A program made the translations under genes and the position numbers. A stretch of DNA of 38,597 bases from a virus. Within the stretch, counting starts at the first letter, position 1. Each line of letters begins with the position of its first letter. Where the stretch lies: positions 1 to 38,597 of IMG/VR virus record IMGVR_UViG_3300020187_000080; one strand, written 5' to 3'. Below are positions 32,511 to 38,597 of this stretch, piece after piece. Under the pieces are notes generated by a model that was not told the DNA's origin, did no database searches, and saw only the letters and a program-made list of their open reading frames with translations.

Positions 32511-32816
32511 TTAGTATTGGCGAGACTGTTGTCTCTTTATATCAAGATCACCATAGATCTTACTTTCTAGTTTATCGACTCTGGAGTCGGTATGTCGAAC
32601 AACGTTTTGTTCTACTTCATCAATTCGAGAATATAACTCTTGTCGAGTCTTCTCAAGTTGTCTATAAATATCTTCAAACGCGTGGTTTGATGAAATATTT
32701 AAGTTATCAATGTCCTTCTTAAGGACTTTTGTCGTCATGTAATTCACGGACGTAATCGCAACCATAGCCAGCGCTATAACAGCAAGTACACCCAAAATAA
32801 ATGATGTTATTTCCAT
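32511..32816 (-). CDS. Single-pass membrane protein with coiled coil
   Basis: A 101-residue protein with one N-terminal membrane segment (about 4-27, TSFILGVLAVIALAMVAITSV) and a long coiled coil (about 33-92, LKKDIDNLNISS to DKLESKIYG). It has no lipobox. It stands in the tail operon between tube and gp26-like genes. Similar small proteins elsewhere in phages act in lysis, exclusion or membrane attachment of assembly; none can be chosen here. CATTTATA lies just upstream of its ATG. Confidence 0.75.
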   Translation of the reverse strand: MEITSFILGVLAVIALAMVAITSVNYMTTKVLKKDIDNLNISSNHAFEDIYRQLEKTRQELYSRIDEVEQNVVRHTDSRVDKLESKIYGDLDIKRQQSRQY

Positions 32817-32865
32817 AGTATATAAATGTTATGCTAAAGAACTTACCTCGCAGTAATCCCAAGAT

Positions 32866-32893
32866 AAAAAAAGAGCTTGGCATAGCCAAGCTC
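32866..32893 (-). terminator. Rho-independent terminator after tail tube gene
   Basis: Leftward GAGCTTGGC (32893-32885), loop TAT, GCCAAGCTC (32881-32873), followed by a run of U residues (32871-32865). The nine-pair stem stops transcription 25 bases after the tail tube gene, which limits read-through into the membrane-protein and chaperone genes and would favour high tube expression. Confidence 0.85.
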
Positions 32894-32917
32894 CTTTATA
32901 AAGTATGTTAAATCTTC

Positions 32918-33406
32918 TTAGAAGTTTAATACAGCGTAATCGATAGCAACAGTCATTGAGATTTCGATAGCAGTATCAACAGTATCCCAGTTATAATCTC
33001 CAAATGAAGCATCTTTAATGAATGCACCTTTTAGTACCCATTCAGATACTACATCTCCTACAGGACCTAATACGTTAAATCTAAGATCTTTCTTATAGAA
33101 ATCTGAGTAACCATCTCTACCAGTAACTGATTCGTGGTGTAAACGAACCCATTCCATTACTGATTGTGCACCTGAAGGTGTGATAGGATCAAATAATGTA
33201 AATGATACATCGTTCCATACGGACTTACCTTTTACCTTACGTTGTACATTCATATGGTTAAGAGTCACTTCACCTTGTGCCAAAGACACTGCACCTACAC
33301 CTTTTACCATGTATGAAGGAACACCGTCCATATACATGATAAACCTATTTGCTTGTTTTGGTTCAAATGCTGTGAAGAAAACTTCGTTTGTATCTAATAC
33401 TGCCAT
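32918..33406 (-). CDS. Tail tube protein, T4 gp19-like
   Basis: A 162-residue protein of the T4-type tail tube family: ANRFIMYMDGVPSYMVKGVG, then VTLNHMNVQRKVKGKSVWN, FTLFDPITPSGAQ, VMEWVRLHH and GDVVSEWVLKGAFIKDASFG are the expected segments, and the length matches gp19 (163 residues). It polymerises into the inner tube through which DNA passes. It follows the sheath gene, has its own TATTTATAAC motif at 33428-33439 and its own terminator at 32866-32893, consistent with a highly expressed single-gene unit. Confidence 0.92.
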   Translation of the reverse strand: MAVLDTNEVFFTAFEPKQANRFIMYMDGVPSYMVKGVGAVSLAQGEVTLNHMNVQRKVKGKSVWNDVSFTLFDPITPSGAQSVMEWVRLHHESVTGRDGYSDFYKKDLRFNVLGPVGDVVSEWVLKGAFIKDASFGDYNWDTVDTAIEISMTVAIDYAVLNF

Positions 33407-33427
33407 TTTGCTATGCTATTTTATTCG

Positions 33428-33439
33428 GTTATAAATATC
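33428..33439 (-). promoter_or_regulatory. Late-type motif before tail tube (GATATTTATAAC)
   Basis: Leftward GATATTTATAAC, exact core, ending 21 bases before the tail tube ATG and lying in the 47-base gap after the sheath gene. Confidence 0.6.
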
Positions 33440-33453
33440 TACTTTTCTTCTCC

Positions 33454-35169
33454 TTATGCTGGGAATGAAGCGCCAGTTGGTTGTAAGTTAAAGTCTAAGT
33501 AGATGAACTCAGCTGTTCTAGTTGGTTGGATATAAATCTGACCTATTAACTGATTTCTATCAATCACATCAGGTGTGTTATTACTTTCATCCATGATTAC
33601 TTTAAAAGCATATAAACCTTGTCTTGATTGAACACTTTCTAAGTATGGGTTAACTTGAGCTAAGAAGTTATTTCTTGTAGCTGCTGTATTTTGTTCAAAT
33701 ACTAAGTTTTGACCTATTTGAGAAATATATCCTTTTAGTTCAATCAACAATCTTCTAACGTTTACTCTATCAAGTGCTGAAGCTTGTTTTTGTAAGGTTT
33801 TCTGACCATATACTACAACACCAGTTCCTGGGAAAGTAGCGATTGGGTTAATATTTGCTTGATATAAATCATCTCTGTTAGTAGCTGATAGTTTTCTTTC
33901 TGCTTGGATTACTGTTCCTAATCCACCTCTGTTGATACCAGCAGGTGCGAACCAAGGCTCTGATGCGTTATCGTTAAATGCGAATACACCACCCATCATA
34001 GTTGAAGCTGGTACCCATACGTTTTCACCTGAATCTGGGTCGATTGTTCTTAACCAAGGCCAATACATAGAAGCATATGAAGTATCTCTACCTGCTGCTT
34101 CTGTTTTAGCTTGAACTTGAGTCGAAGCATAGTTTACAGGATCAACTATCACCATATGATCTCCTCTTGATTGAGCATTTGAGATTGCTTTTGTGATTGG
34201 AGATGAGTGTGATTGATCTGTTAAACCAGGTAATAACATCAAGTTATATCTGTAATCATCTTGATTAGATAATAAGTTTAACATATCAGTATAATCACCA
34301 GCTACCAAACCTTGAGTTTGAGCTGCTATCTTATCGTAGTATAAACCTGCACTAGATGGAATATTAGAACCAGAACCACCATCAAACGAACCACCATAAG
34401 AACCTGATCCTACTACTGGAATGTTACCAACAAACTCTGATCTTGCGGCTCCAGCGTTATTAAAGTAGTTTAAAGTAGCACCTGGTACTGATTTTACTCT
34501 TACATATCTTGAAGCGTTAGGATAAGAACCTGATACTTCAACATAGTTTTCTGTTGAGTTGTAAGCTAACGTTTGATCACCTATTACCTTTGAAATATAG
34601 TTTTCAGATTTAGGATCTAGTGATAAGTTAGGATAAGTTTCTAAAGCTACTTTACCAGTACTATTATCATCACCTCTTCTGATGATTAAAGAGAAAGTAC
34701 CTGATGCTGTGTTAGCTGTATTAATCTCCCATCTAATACTATCTTTAGAACCACTATCTAGGGCTCCGTTAGATAATAATGAAGAAGTGTTATTGAATAA
34801 TATTCCTTTATCTAAAGTTTCTAATACAAATGAACCTGAAGTATTTGATCCACTAACTTCTGCAGTGGCGTAACCCCAATCACTAGAAGAAGATACTACA
34901 CGTGTTACTAATAAGCTATCACCACCGTTTTGGAAATAGTTATAAGCTGAAATAGAAGTTAAGTAAGTGTACTCACTGCTACCACTTTCAAACGTAGTAC
35001 CAAATCTGTTTTGGTAATCTGAATATGAAGTTACTAATGTTGGGATTTCAACTGGTCCTTTAACTGCAGGACCTACAATAGCAGCACCTGCGTCTACTGG
35101 TTGCTGCTGAATAAAAGTATTATCGTTTTCACGAGCTAATACGCCTGGTGATACTAATGTTTCTGCCAT
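33454..35169 (-). CDS. Contractile tail sheath protein, T4 gp18-like
   Basis: A 571-residue sheath subunit. The N-terminus SPGVLARENDN, AAIVGPAVKGPVEIPTLVTS and YQNRFG are the sheath family's opening; LMLLPGLTDQSHSSPI and HMVIVDP mark the central domain; and the C-terminal DRVNVRRLLIELKGYISQI, followed by VFEQNT and IYIQPTRTAEFIYLDFNLQ, is the conserved sheath core that interlocks subunits. It contracts to drive the tube through the host envelope. Its presence makes the phage a myovirus. It is preceded by TATTTATAAC (35188-35199), 19 bases from the ATG. Confidence 0.96.
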   Translation of the reverse strand: MAETLVSPGVLARENDNTFIQQQPVDAGAAIVGPAVKGPVEIPTLVTSYSDYQNRFGTTFESGSSEYTYLTSISAYNYFQNGGDSLLVTRVVSSSSDWGYATAEVSGSNTSGSFVLETLDKGILFNNTSSLLSNGALDSGSKDSIRWEINTANTASGTFSLIIRRGDDNSTGKVALETYPNLSLDPKSENYISKVIGDQTLAYNSTENYVEVSGSYPNASRYVRVKSVPGATLNYFNNAGAARSEFVGNIPVVGSGSYGGSFDGGSGSNIPSSAGLYYDKIAAQTQGLVAGDYTDMLNLLSNQDDYRYNLMLLPGLTDQSHSSPITKAISNAQSRGDHMVIVDPVNYASTQVQAKTEAAGRDTSYASMYWPWLRTIDPDSGENVWVPASTMMGGVFAFNDNASEPWFAPAGINRGGLGTVIQAERKLSATNRDDLYQANINPIATFPGTGVVVYGQKTLQKQASALDRVNVRRLLIELKGYISQIGQNLVFEQNTAATRNNFLAQVNPYLESVQSRQGLYAFKVIMDESNNTPDVIDRNQLIGQIYIQPTRTAEFIYLDFNLQPTGASFPA

Positions 35170-35187
35170 CGTGTAAGGTTGTTATTT

Positions 35188-35199
35188 GTTATAAATACC
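35188..35199 (-). promoter_or_regulatory. Late-type motif before tail sheath (GGTATTTATAAC)
   Basis: Leftward GGTATTTATAAC, exact core, in the gap between the 82-residue gene and the sheath gene; the distance to the ATG is 18-19 bases. Confidence 0.6.
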
Positions 35200-35216
35200 T
35201 AAAAGGGGGGTAAAAA

Positions 35217-35465
35217 TCAAGCTTTTGTAAACTCACCTGTATTCAAATCAACGTTTCCGTCGCCATATGCTTCTGTCATCTGTTGTCCTAAAGTATATTG
35301 GTCTTTTCTTAGTTGAGATAGTTGTTCTGTTAAAGAATCTTTGTCTAACTCTAAAGATTGGATTTGATATTCAATCTGGCCTAAACCAATAATTATTTGT
35401 TCTTCACGTTGACGAAACTCAGTTAGTTTTGCTTTTTCGTTTTCTGTAATAAATTGTTGTTCCAT
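35217..35465 (-). CDS. Small coiled-coil protein upstream of sheath
   Basis: An 82-residue protein starting MEQQFITENEKAKLTEF. The frame is open upstream to a TTG at 35564, but that part overlaps the preceding gene and is not needed; the ATG at 35465 is preceded directly by AATATTTATAAC. Residues 8-65 form a coiled coil (REEQIIIGLGQIEYQIQSL, then LDKDSLTEQLSQLRKDQ) and the end is polar. No family recognised; it may be a tail or head-tail accessory protein. Confidence 0.75.
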   Translation of the reverse strand: MEQQFITENEKAKLTEFRQREEQIIIGLGQIEYQIQSLELDKDSLTEQLSQLRKDQYTLGQQMTEAYGDGNVDLNTGEFTKA

Positions 35466-35477
35466 GTTATAAATATT
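35466..35477 (-). promoter_or_regulatory. Late-type motif abutting a start codon (AATATTTATAAC)
   Basis: Exact core match that ends at the base before the ATG at 35465. If it is a -10-type promoter the transcript would begin inside the coding region and serve the sheath gene instead; if it is a translation signal this position is the informative one. Confidence 0.5.
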
Positions 35478-35502
35478 ACTTATTTTGTTAAAATGTGTTT
35501 TA

Positions 35503-36090
35503 TTAATACTCTGTATTAAAGAAGAATGTTTGGAATAATCTACCTGTTTCTTTGTCTTCACCAAAATACTTCATTGATGAATGGAATAAATCACCTCTAT
35601 AAAGAACCAAACGATTAAACTTATTAGAGACCATATCGACCATATCCCATTTGGACATATCCCTAGAATCTTGGTATATATGGTTCATTGTTTCTTCATC
35701 ATATGAACCATCGGCGTGGCGAGGAGCACTGTATAAACCCGTTTCTTTGTGGCGATATAACGCGGTACCTGAGTTTAGAGGTGCATCAGGAGTTAGATAA
35801 CAAACACCAGCCCACATAGTGGTTTGATCACAATGAATCCAGCTACTATCATGTTTAGTTGTATACTGGTAAGAACCATTATATTGAATATCTTCGAACT
35901 GGGTGATATTTCCTCCAGCTTGTTGAACTAAACCTTGAATACAGTTTCTTAACTCATTATAATGCCAAGTACGAGTACGTTGCCCTGGGTAGTTACCATA
36001 TGTTTGGAACTCTTGAGATAAAGCAAAGTTACGGGGGATCATAGGATCAATCCCATAAAAGTCATCTACAATAATAACATTAGTTTGCAT
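35503..36090 (-). CDS. 2OG-Fe(II) oxygenase-like protein (DUF6445-type)
   Basis: A 195-residue protein with the iron-binding pattern of 2-oxoglutarate oxygenases: WIHCD (H86, D88), distal LFHSS (H170) and R184 near the C-terminal strand RLFQTFFFN. The segments AGVCYLTPDAPLNSGTALYR and NRLVLYRGDLFHSS match the DUF6445 group often found beside tail genes in marine T4-like phages. It is unrelated in detail to the oxygenase at 13572. It lies directly after the collagen-like fibre gene, so the fibre is a candidate substrate; however its Gly-X-Y repeats carry proline at X, not at Y where classical prolyl-4-hydroxylases act. Confidence 0.8.
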   Translation of the reverse strand: MQTNVIIVDDFYGIDPMIPRNFALSQEFQTYGNYPGQRTRTWHYNELRNCIQGLVQQAGGNITQFEDIQYNGSYQYTTKHDSSWIHCDQTTMWAGVCYLTPDAPLNSGTALYRHKETGLYSAPRHADGSYDEETMNHIYQDSRDMSKWDMVDMVSNKFNRLVLYRGDLFHSSMKYFGEDKETGRLFQTFFFNTEY

Positions 36091-36129
36091 ATTATTTACT
36101 CTTTTTATTTATTAGAATGTTTATATCGG

Positions 36130-36161
36130 GTAATATACAAAAGGGGAGCTAATGCTCCCCT
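36130..36161 (-). terminator. Rho-independent terminator after the fibre gene
   Basis: Leftward AGGGGAGC (36161-36154), loop ATTA, GCTCCCCT (36149-36142), then TTTTGTATATT. It lies 27 bases after the fibre stop codon. The loop and inner stem (GCTAATGC in plus-strand reading) are the same as in the terminator at 13113-13136. Confidence 0.82.
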
Positions 36162-36187
36162 CTTACTTTTAAGATATTTTAGATTTT

Positions 36188-38597
36188 TTAAAGTTTTTCA
36201 ATCTTCGCATCTAACTCTTTAACAGCCTCAATAAGAACGGCTACTAGTTTTTCGTATTTAACAGCTTTGTATCCGTTTTCTCTTGTAGTTACTACTTCTG
36301 GTAGGATTGCTTCTATTTCTTGGGCAATCACCCCAATATCAGTTCCTTTATGAGAGTGAACAGATTCAAACCCTTCTTTCCATTCAAAGTTAACACCGTT
36401 AATAGCTTTTACTTTATCCAAAGCGTTACCTATTTTAACAATATTACCCTTTAGTTTTCTATCTGAAGAAGAATACGCTATAACATCAGCTCCAGCATGT
36501 ATTTCACCAGCTGTTGTTCCTAAAGTACTAGTACCTGAGGTCGTAACTGAGAGTGATTTACCTACGATAACAACATTACCTGAGTTATTATATAAGTTAG
36601 CTGTGTTTAGTGTTGTAGCTCCTGTTCTATAAGTAAAGTAGTTGTTAGTACCACTTATAGTAGCTGTTGGACCCGTAGGACCAATATTACCAATAGGACC
36701 AATAGGGCCAATAGGACCAATAGGGCCAATAGCACCTTGAGGACCGATAGGACCTGTAGGACCTGCTACTGTTGAAGCTGCTCCTGTAGGACCGATAGGA
36801 CCTGTAGGACCAATAGCACCTTGGGGTCCGATAGGACCTGTAGGACCAATAGCACCTTGGGGTCCGATAGGACCTGTAGGACCAATAGCACCTTGTGGAC
36901 CGATAGGACCGCTAGGACCTTGAGGACCGATAGGACCGCTAGGACCTTGAGGACCGATAGGACCACTAGGACCTGTAGGACCTGCTACTGTTGAAGCTGC
37001 TCCTGTAGGACCAATAGGACCTGTAGGACCTGCTACTGTTGAAGCTGCTCCTGTAGGACCGATAGGACCTGTAGGACCTGCTACTGTTGAAGCTGCTCCT
37101 GTAGGACCAATAGGACCTGTAGGACCTGCTACTGTTGAAGCTGCTCCTGTAGGACCGATAGGACCTGTAGGACCAATAGCACCTTGTGGACCGATAGGAC
37201 CGATAGGACCGCTAGGACCTGTAGGACCAATAGCACCTTGTGGACCGATAGGACCGATAGGACCTGTAGGACCAATAGCACCTTGTGGACCGATAGGACC
37301 GATAGGACCGCTAGGACCTGTAGGACCAATAGCACCTTGTGGACCAATAGGACCTTGAGCACCTTGTGGACCAATAGGACCTTGAGCACCTTGTGGACCA
37401 ATAGGACCTTGAGCACCTTGTGGACCAATAGGACCTTGAGCACCTTGTGGGCCTATAGGACCTTGAGCACCTTGTGGACCTATAGGACCTTGAGCACCTT
37501 GTGGACCAATAGGACCAATAGGACCTTGAGCTCCTGTAGAACCCGTAGGACCAATAGGACCGATTGGGCCGATAGGACCAATAGCACCTTGAGGACCGAT
37601 AGGACCTTGAGCACCTTGTGGACCAATAGGACCGATAGGACCTTGAGCTCCTGTAGAACCCGTAGGACCAATAGGACCAATAGGACCAATAGGACCAATA
37701 GCACCTTGTGGGCCAATAGGACCTTGAGCACCTTGTGGACCTATAGGACCAATAGCACCTTGTGGACCAATAGGACCAATAGCACCTTGTGGGCCAATAG
37801 GACCTTGGGCACCTTGTGGACCAATAGGACCAATAGCACCTTGTGGACCAATAGGACCAATAGCACCTTGTGGACCAATAGGACCTTGAGCACCTTGTGG
37901 ACCAATAGGACCAATAGGACCTTGAGCTCCTGTAGAACCCGTAGGACCAATAGGACCGATTGGGCCGATAGGACCAATAGCACCTTGTGGACCAATAGGA
38001 CCTTGAGCACCTTGTGGGCCTATAGGACCTTGAGCACCTTGTGGACCTATAGGACCTTGAGCACCTTGTGGACCAATAGGACCAATAGGACCTTGAGCTC
38101 CTGTAGAACCCGTAGGACCAATAGGACCGATTGGGCCGATAGGACCAATAGCACCTTGAGGACCGATAGGACCTTGAGCACCTTGTGGACCAATAGGACC
38201 GATAGGACCTTGAGCTCCTGTAGAACCCGTAGGGCCTATAGGACCAATAGGACCAATAGGACCAATAGCACCTTGTGGGCCAATAGGACCTTGAGCACCT
38301 TGTGGTCCGATAGGACCGATAGCACCTTGTGGACCAATAGGACCTTGAGCTCCTTGTGGACCAATAGGACCAATAGGACCTTGAGCTCCTGTAGAACCCG
38401 TAGGACCAATAGGACCAATAGGACCAATAGGACCAATAGCACCTTGTGGACCAATAGGACCAATAGGACCAATAGCACCTTGTGGACCAATAGGACCAAT
38501 AGGACCTTGAGCTCCTGTAGAACCCGTAGGACCAATAGGACCGATTGGGCCGATAGGACCAATAGCACCTTGAGGACCGATAGGACCATGAGAACCT
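36188..38597 (-). CDS. Collagen-like tail fibre with S74 intramolecular chaperone (N-terminus outside window)
   Basis: The frame is open from the right edge to the TAA at 36188 without interruption (803 codons), and lacks a Met start only because the N-terminus lies outside. From the edge to about 36672 it encodes Gly-X-Y collagen-like triplets, mostly [15 protein letters not shown] and GST. Near 36766-37140 the triplets are broken by GAASTVA insertions. Next come a beta-rich stalk ([19 protein letters not shown], then [16 protein letters not shown]) and a C-terminal S74 domain with SDRKLKGNI (the Ser-Lys dyad of the self-cleaving SDxRxK motif), [15 protein letters not shown] and [22 protein letters not shown] split as two helices. 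S74 domains trimerise the fibre and then cleave themselves off. It should be a receptor-binding or side fibre. Confidence 0.92.
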   Translation of the reverse strand, partial: GSHGPIGPQGAIGPIGPIGPIGPTGSTGAQGPIGPIGPQGAIGPIGPIGPQGAIGPIGPIGPIGPTGSTGAQGPIGPIGPQGAQGPIGPQGAIGPIGPQGAQGPIGPQGAIGPIGPIGPIGPTGSTGAQGPIGPIGPQGAQGPIGPQGAIGPIGPIGPIGPTGSTGAQGPIGPIGPQGAQGPIGPQGAQGPIGPQGAQGPIGPQGAIGPIGPIGPIGPTGSTGAQGPIGPIGPQGAQGPIGPQGAIGPIGPQGAIGPIGPQGAQGPIGPQGAIGPIGPQGAIGPIGPQGAQGPIGPQGAIGPIGPIGPIGPTGSTGAQGPIGPIGPQGAQGPIGPQGAIGPIGPIGPIGPTGSTGAQGPIGPIGPQGAQGPIGPQGAQGPIGPQGAQGPIGPQGAQGPIGPQGAQGPIGPQGAQGPIGPQGAIGPTGPSGPIGPIGPQGAIGPTGPIGPIGPQGAIGPTGPSGPIGPIGPQGAIGPTGPIGPTGAASTVAGPTGPIGPTGAASTVAGPTGPIGPTGAASTVAGPTGPIGPTGAASTVAGPTGPSGPIGPQGPSGPIGPQGPSGPIGPQGAIGPTGPIGPQGAIGPTGPIGPQGAIGPTGPIGPTGAASTVAGPTGPIGPQGAIGPIGPIGPIGPIGNIGPTGPTATISGTNNYFTYRTGATTLNTANLYNNSGNVVIVGKSLSVTTSGTSTLGTTAGEIHAGADVIAYSSSDRKLKGNIVKIGNALDKVKAINGVNFEWKEGFESVHSHKGTDIGVIAQEIEAILPEVVTTRENGYKAVKYEKLVAVLIEAVKELDAKIEKL
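36672..38597. repeat. Collagen-coding tandem repeat array, 9-bp unit with higher-order blocks
   Basis: A GC-richer array of 9-bp units, each one Gly-X-Y codon triplet. A landmark block (plus strand CTCCTGTAGAACCC, coding GSTGAQ) starts at 37531, 37648, 37927, 38098, 38215, 38386 and 38512; the intervals are 117, 279, 171, 117, 171 and 126 bp, all multiples of 9. This indicates expansion by unequal recombination in frame. Such arrays change length readily. Confidence 0.9.
36978..37150. repeat. 48-bp tandem repeats encoding collagen interruptions
   Basis: CTGCTACTGTTGAAGC recurs at about 36982, 37030, 37078 and 37126 with exact 48-bp spacing, and once more near 36764. Each unit encodes 16 residues, GAASTVA plus three GPx triplets. 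Because 7 is not a multiple of 3, each copy shifts the Gly register, which would put a kink or hinge in the triple helix. Confidence 0.85.

Noticed and set aside
35466-35564. N-terminal extension (TTG start at 35564) of the coiled-coil gene.
   Set aside because: It overlaps the oxygenase gene, starts with TTG and adds low-quality sequence; the ATG at 35465 has the usual upstream motif.
36766-38589. Several Leu/Val/Lys-rich open frames (LKVLLVHK pattern) on the minus strand in the repeat region.
   Set aside because: They are the out-of-frame reading of the Gly-X-Y array. The collagen frame is open through the full region and ends in a genuine S74 domain.
36672-38597. Regular short repeats that at first sight resemble a CRISPR array or satellite DNA.
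   Set aside because: The unit is 9 bp with no unique spacers, and the whole array is in frame with a fibre protein.
1-38597. Search by eye for tRNA genes, rRNA, integrase, transposase and CRISPR arrays.
   Set aside because: None was seen. tRNAs are easy to miss without a covariance model, so their absence is not certain.

Overview
This window reads as part of a large T4-like contractile-tailed phage (myovirus) genome whose host is a member of the Bacteroidota, probably a marine flavobacterium. The phage assignment rests on a tail sheath, tail tube, tape-measure-like protein, baseplate hub and wedge proteins, a collagen-like tail fibre with an S74 chaperone, and a T4-style replication set (UvsX/RecA, gp32-like SSB, DnaB/gp41-like helicase, 5'-3' exonuclease, class Ia ribonucleotide reductase). 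The host assignment rests on a type IX secretion (T9SS) C-terminal sorting domain, several signal peptides that end just before Gln, flavobacterial-type Cys-rich repeats, and promoter-like elements that fit the Bacteroidota sigma consensus (TTTG, about 20 nt, TAnnTT). All genes except one run leftward (minus strand) in tightly packed, overlapping arrays. The DNA is AT-rich throughout.

Layout. 1-3.7 kb: a nucleotide-modification and small-gene cluster with a truncated queC and a DpdA-like transglycosylase, which together point to 7-deazaguanine modification of the phage DNA. 3.7-5.3 kb: a moron-like pair of exported proteins, namely a lipoprotein on the minus strand and the only plus-strand gene. 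5.4-7.7 kb: membrane and lysis genes (coiled-coil membrane protein, holin-like protein, M15 endolysin, small membrane protein). 7.76-13.1 kb: an envelope/secretome island with a small secreted beta-rich protein, a thioredoxin-fold protein without CxxC, a single-pass coiled-coil protein, an outer-membrane-barrel-like protein and a 1037-residue T9SS-sorted repeat protein. 13.2-23 kb: nucleotide and replication genes (2OG-Fe(II) oxygenase, NrdA, NrdB, helicase, exonuclease, RecA, SSB, and a divergent family-A polymerase-like protein). 23-36 kb: tail and baseplate genes. 36.2 kb to the right edge: the C-terminal 802 residues of a collagen-like fibre.

Regulation. Four intergenic sites (3666-3697, 5340-5371, 21242-21273, 22990-23020) share TTTGG, a 15-16 nt spacer and TCGTATATT(C/T)A. 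They lie before small, SSB and polymerase genes and look like host-sigma early/middle promoters. A different element, TATTTATAAC, precedes structural genes (sheath, tube, and others) and is a candidate late signal. Hairpins followed by U-tracts close several units.

The points most worth following up are the phage-encoded T9SS cargo and its neighbouring exported proteins, the split chaperone reading frame at a T7 run between tail tube and tape measure (possible +1/-2 frameshift), the two promoter classes, the queC-dpdA pair, and the divergent polymerase inside an otherwise T4-like replisome.
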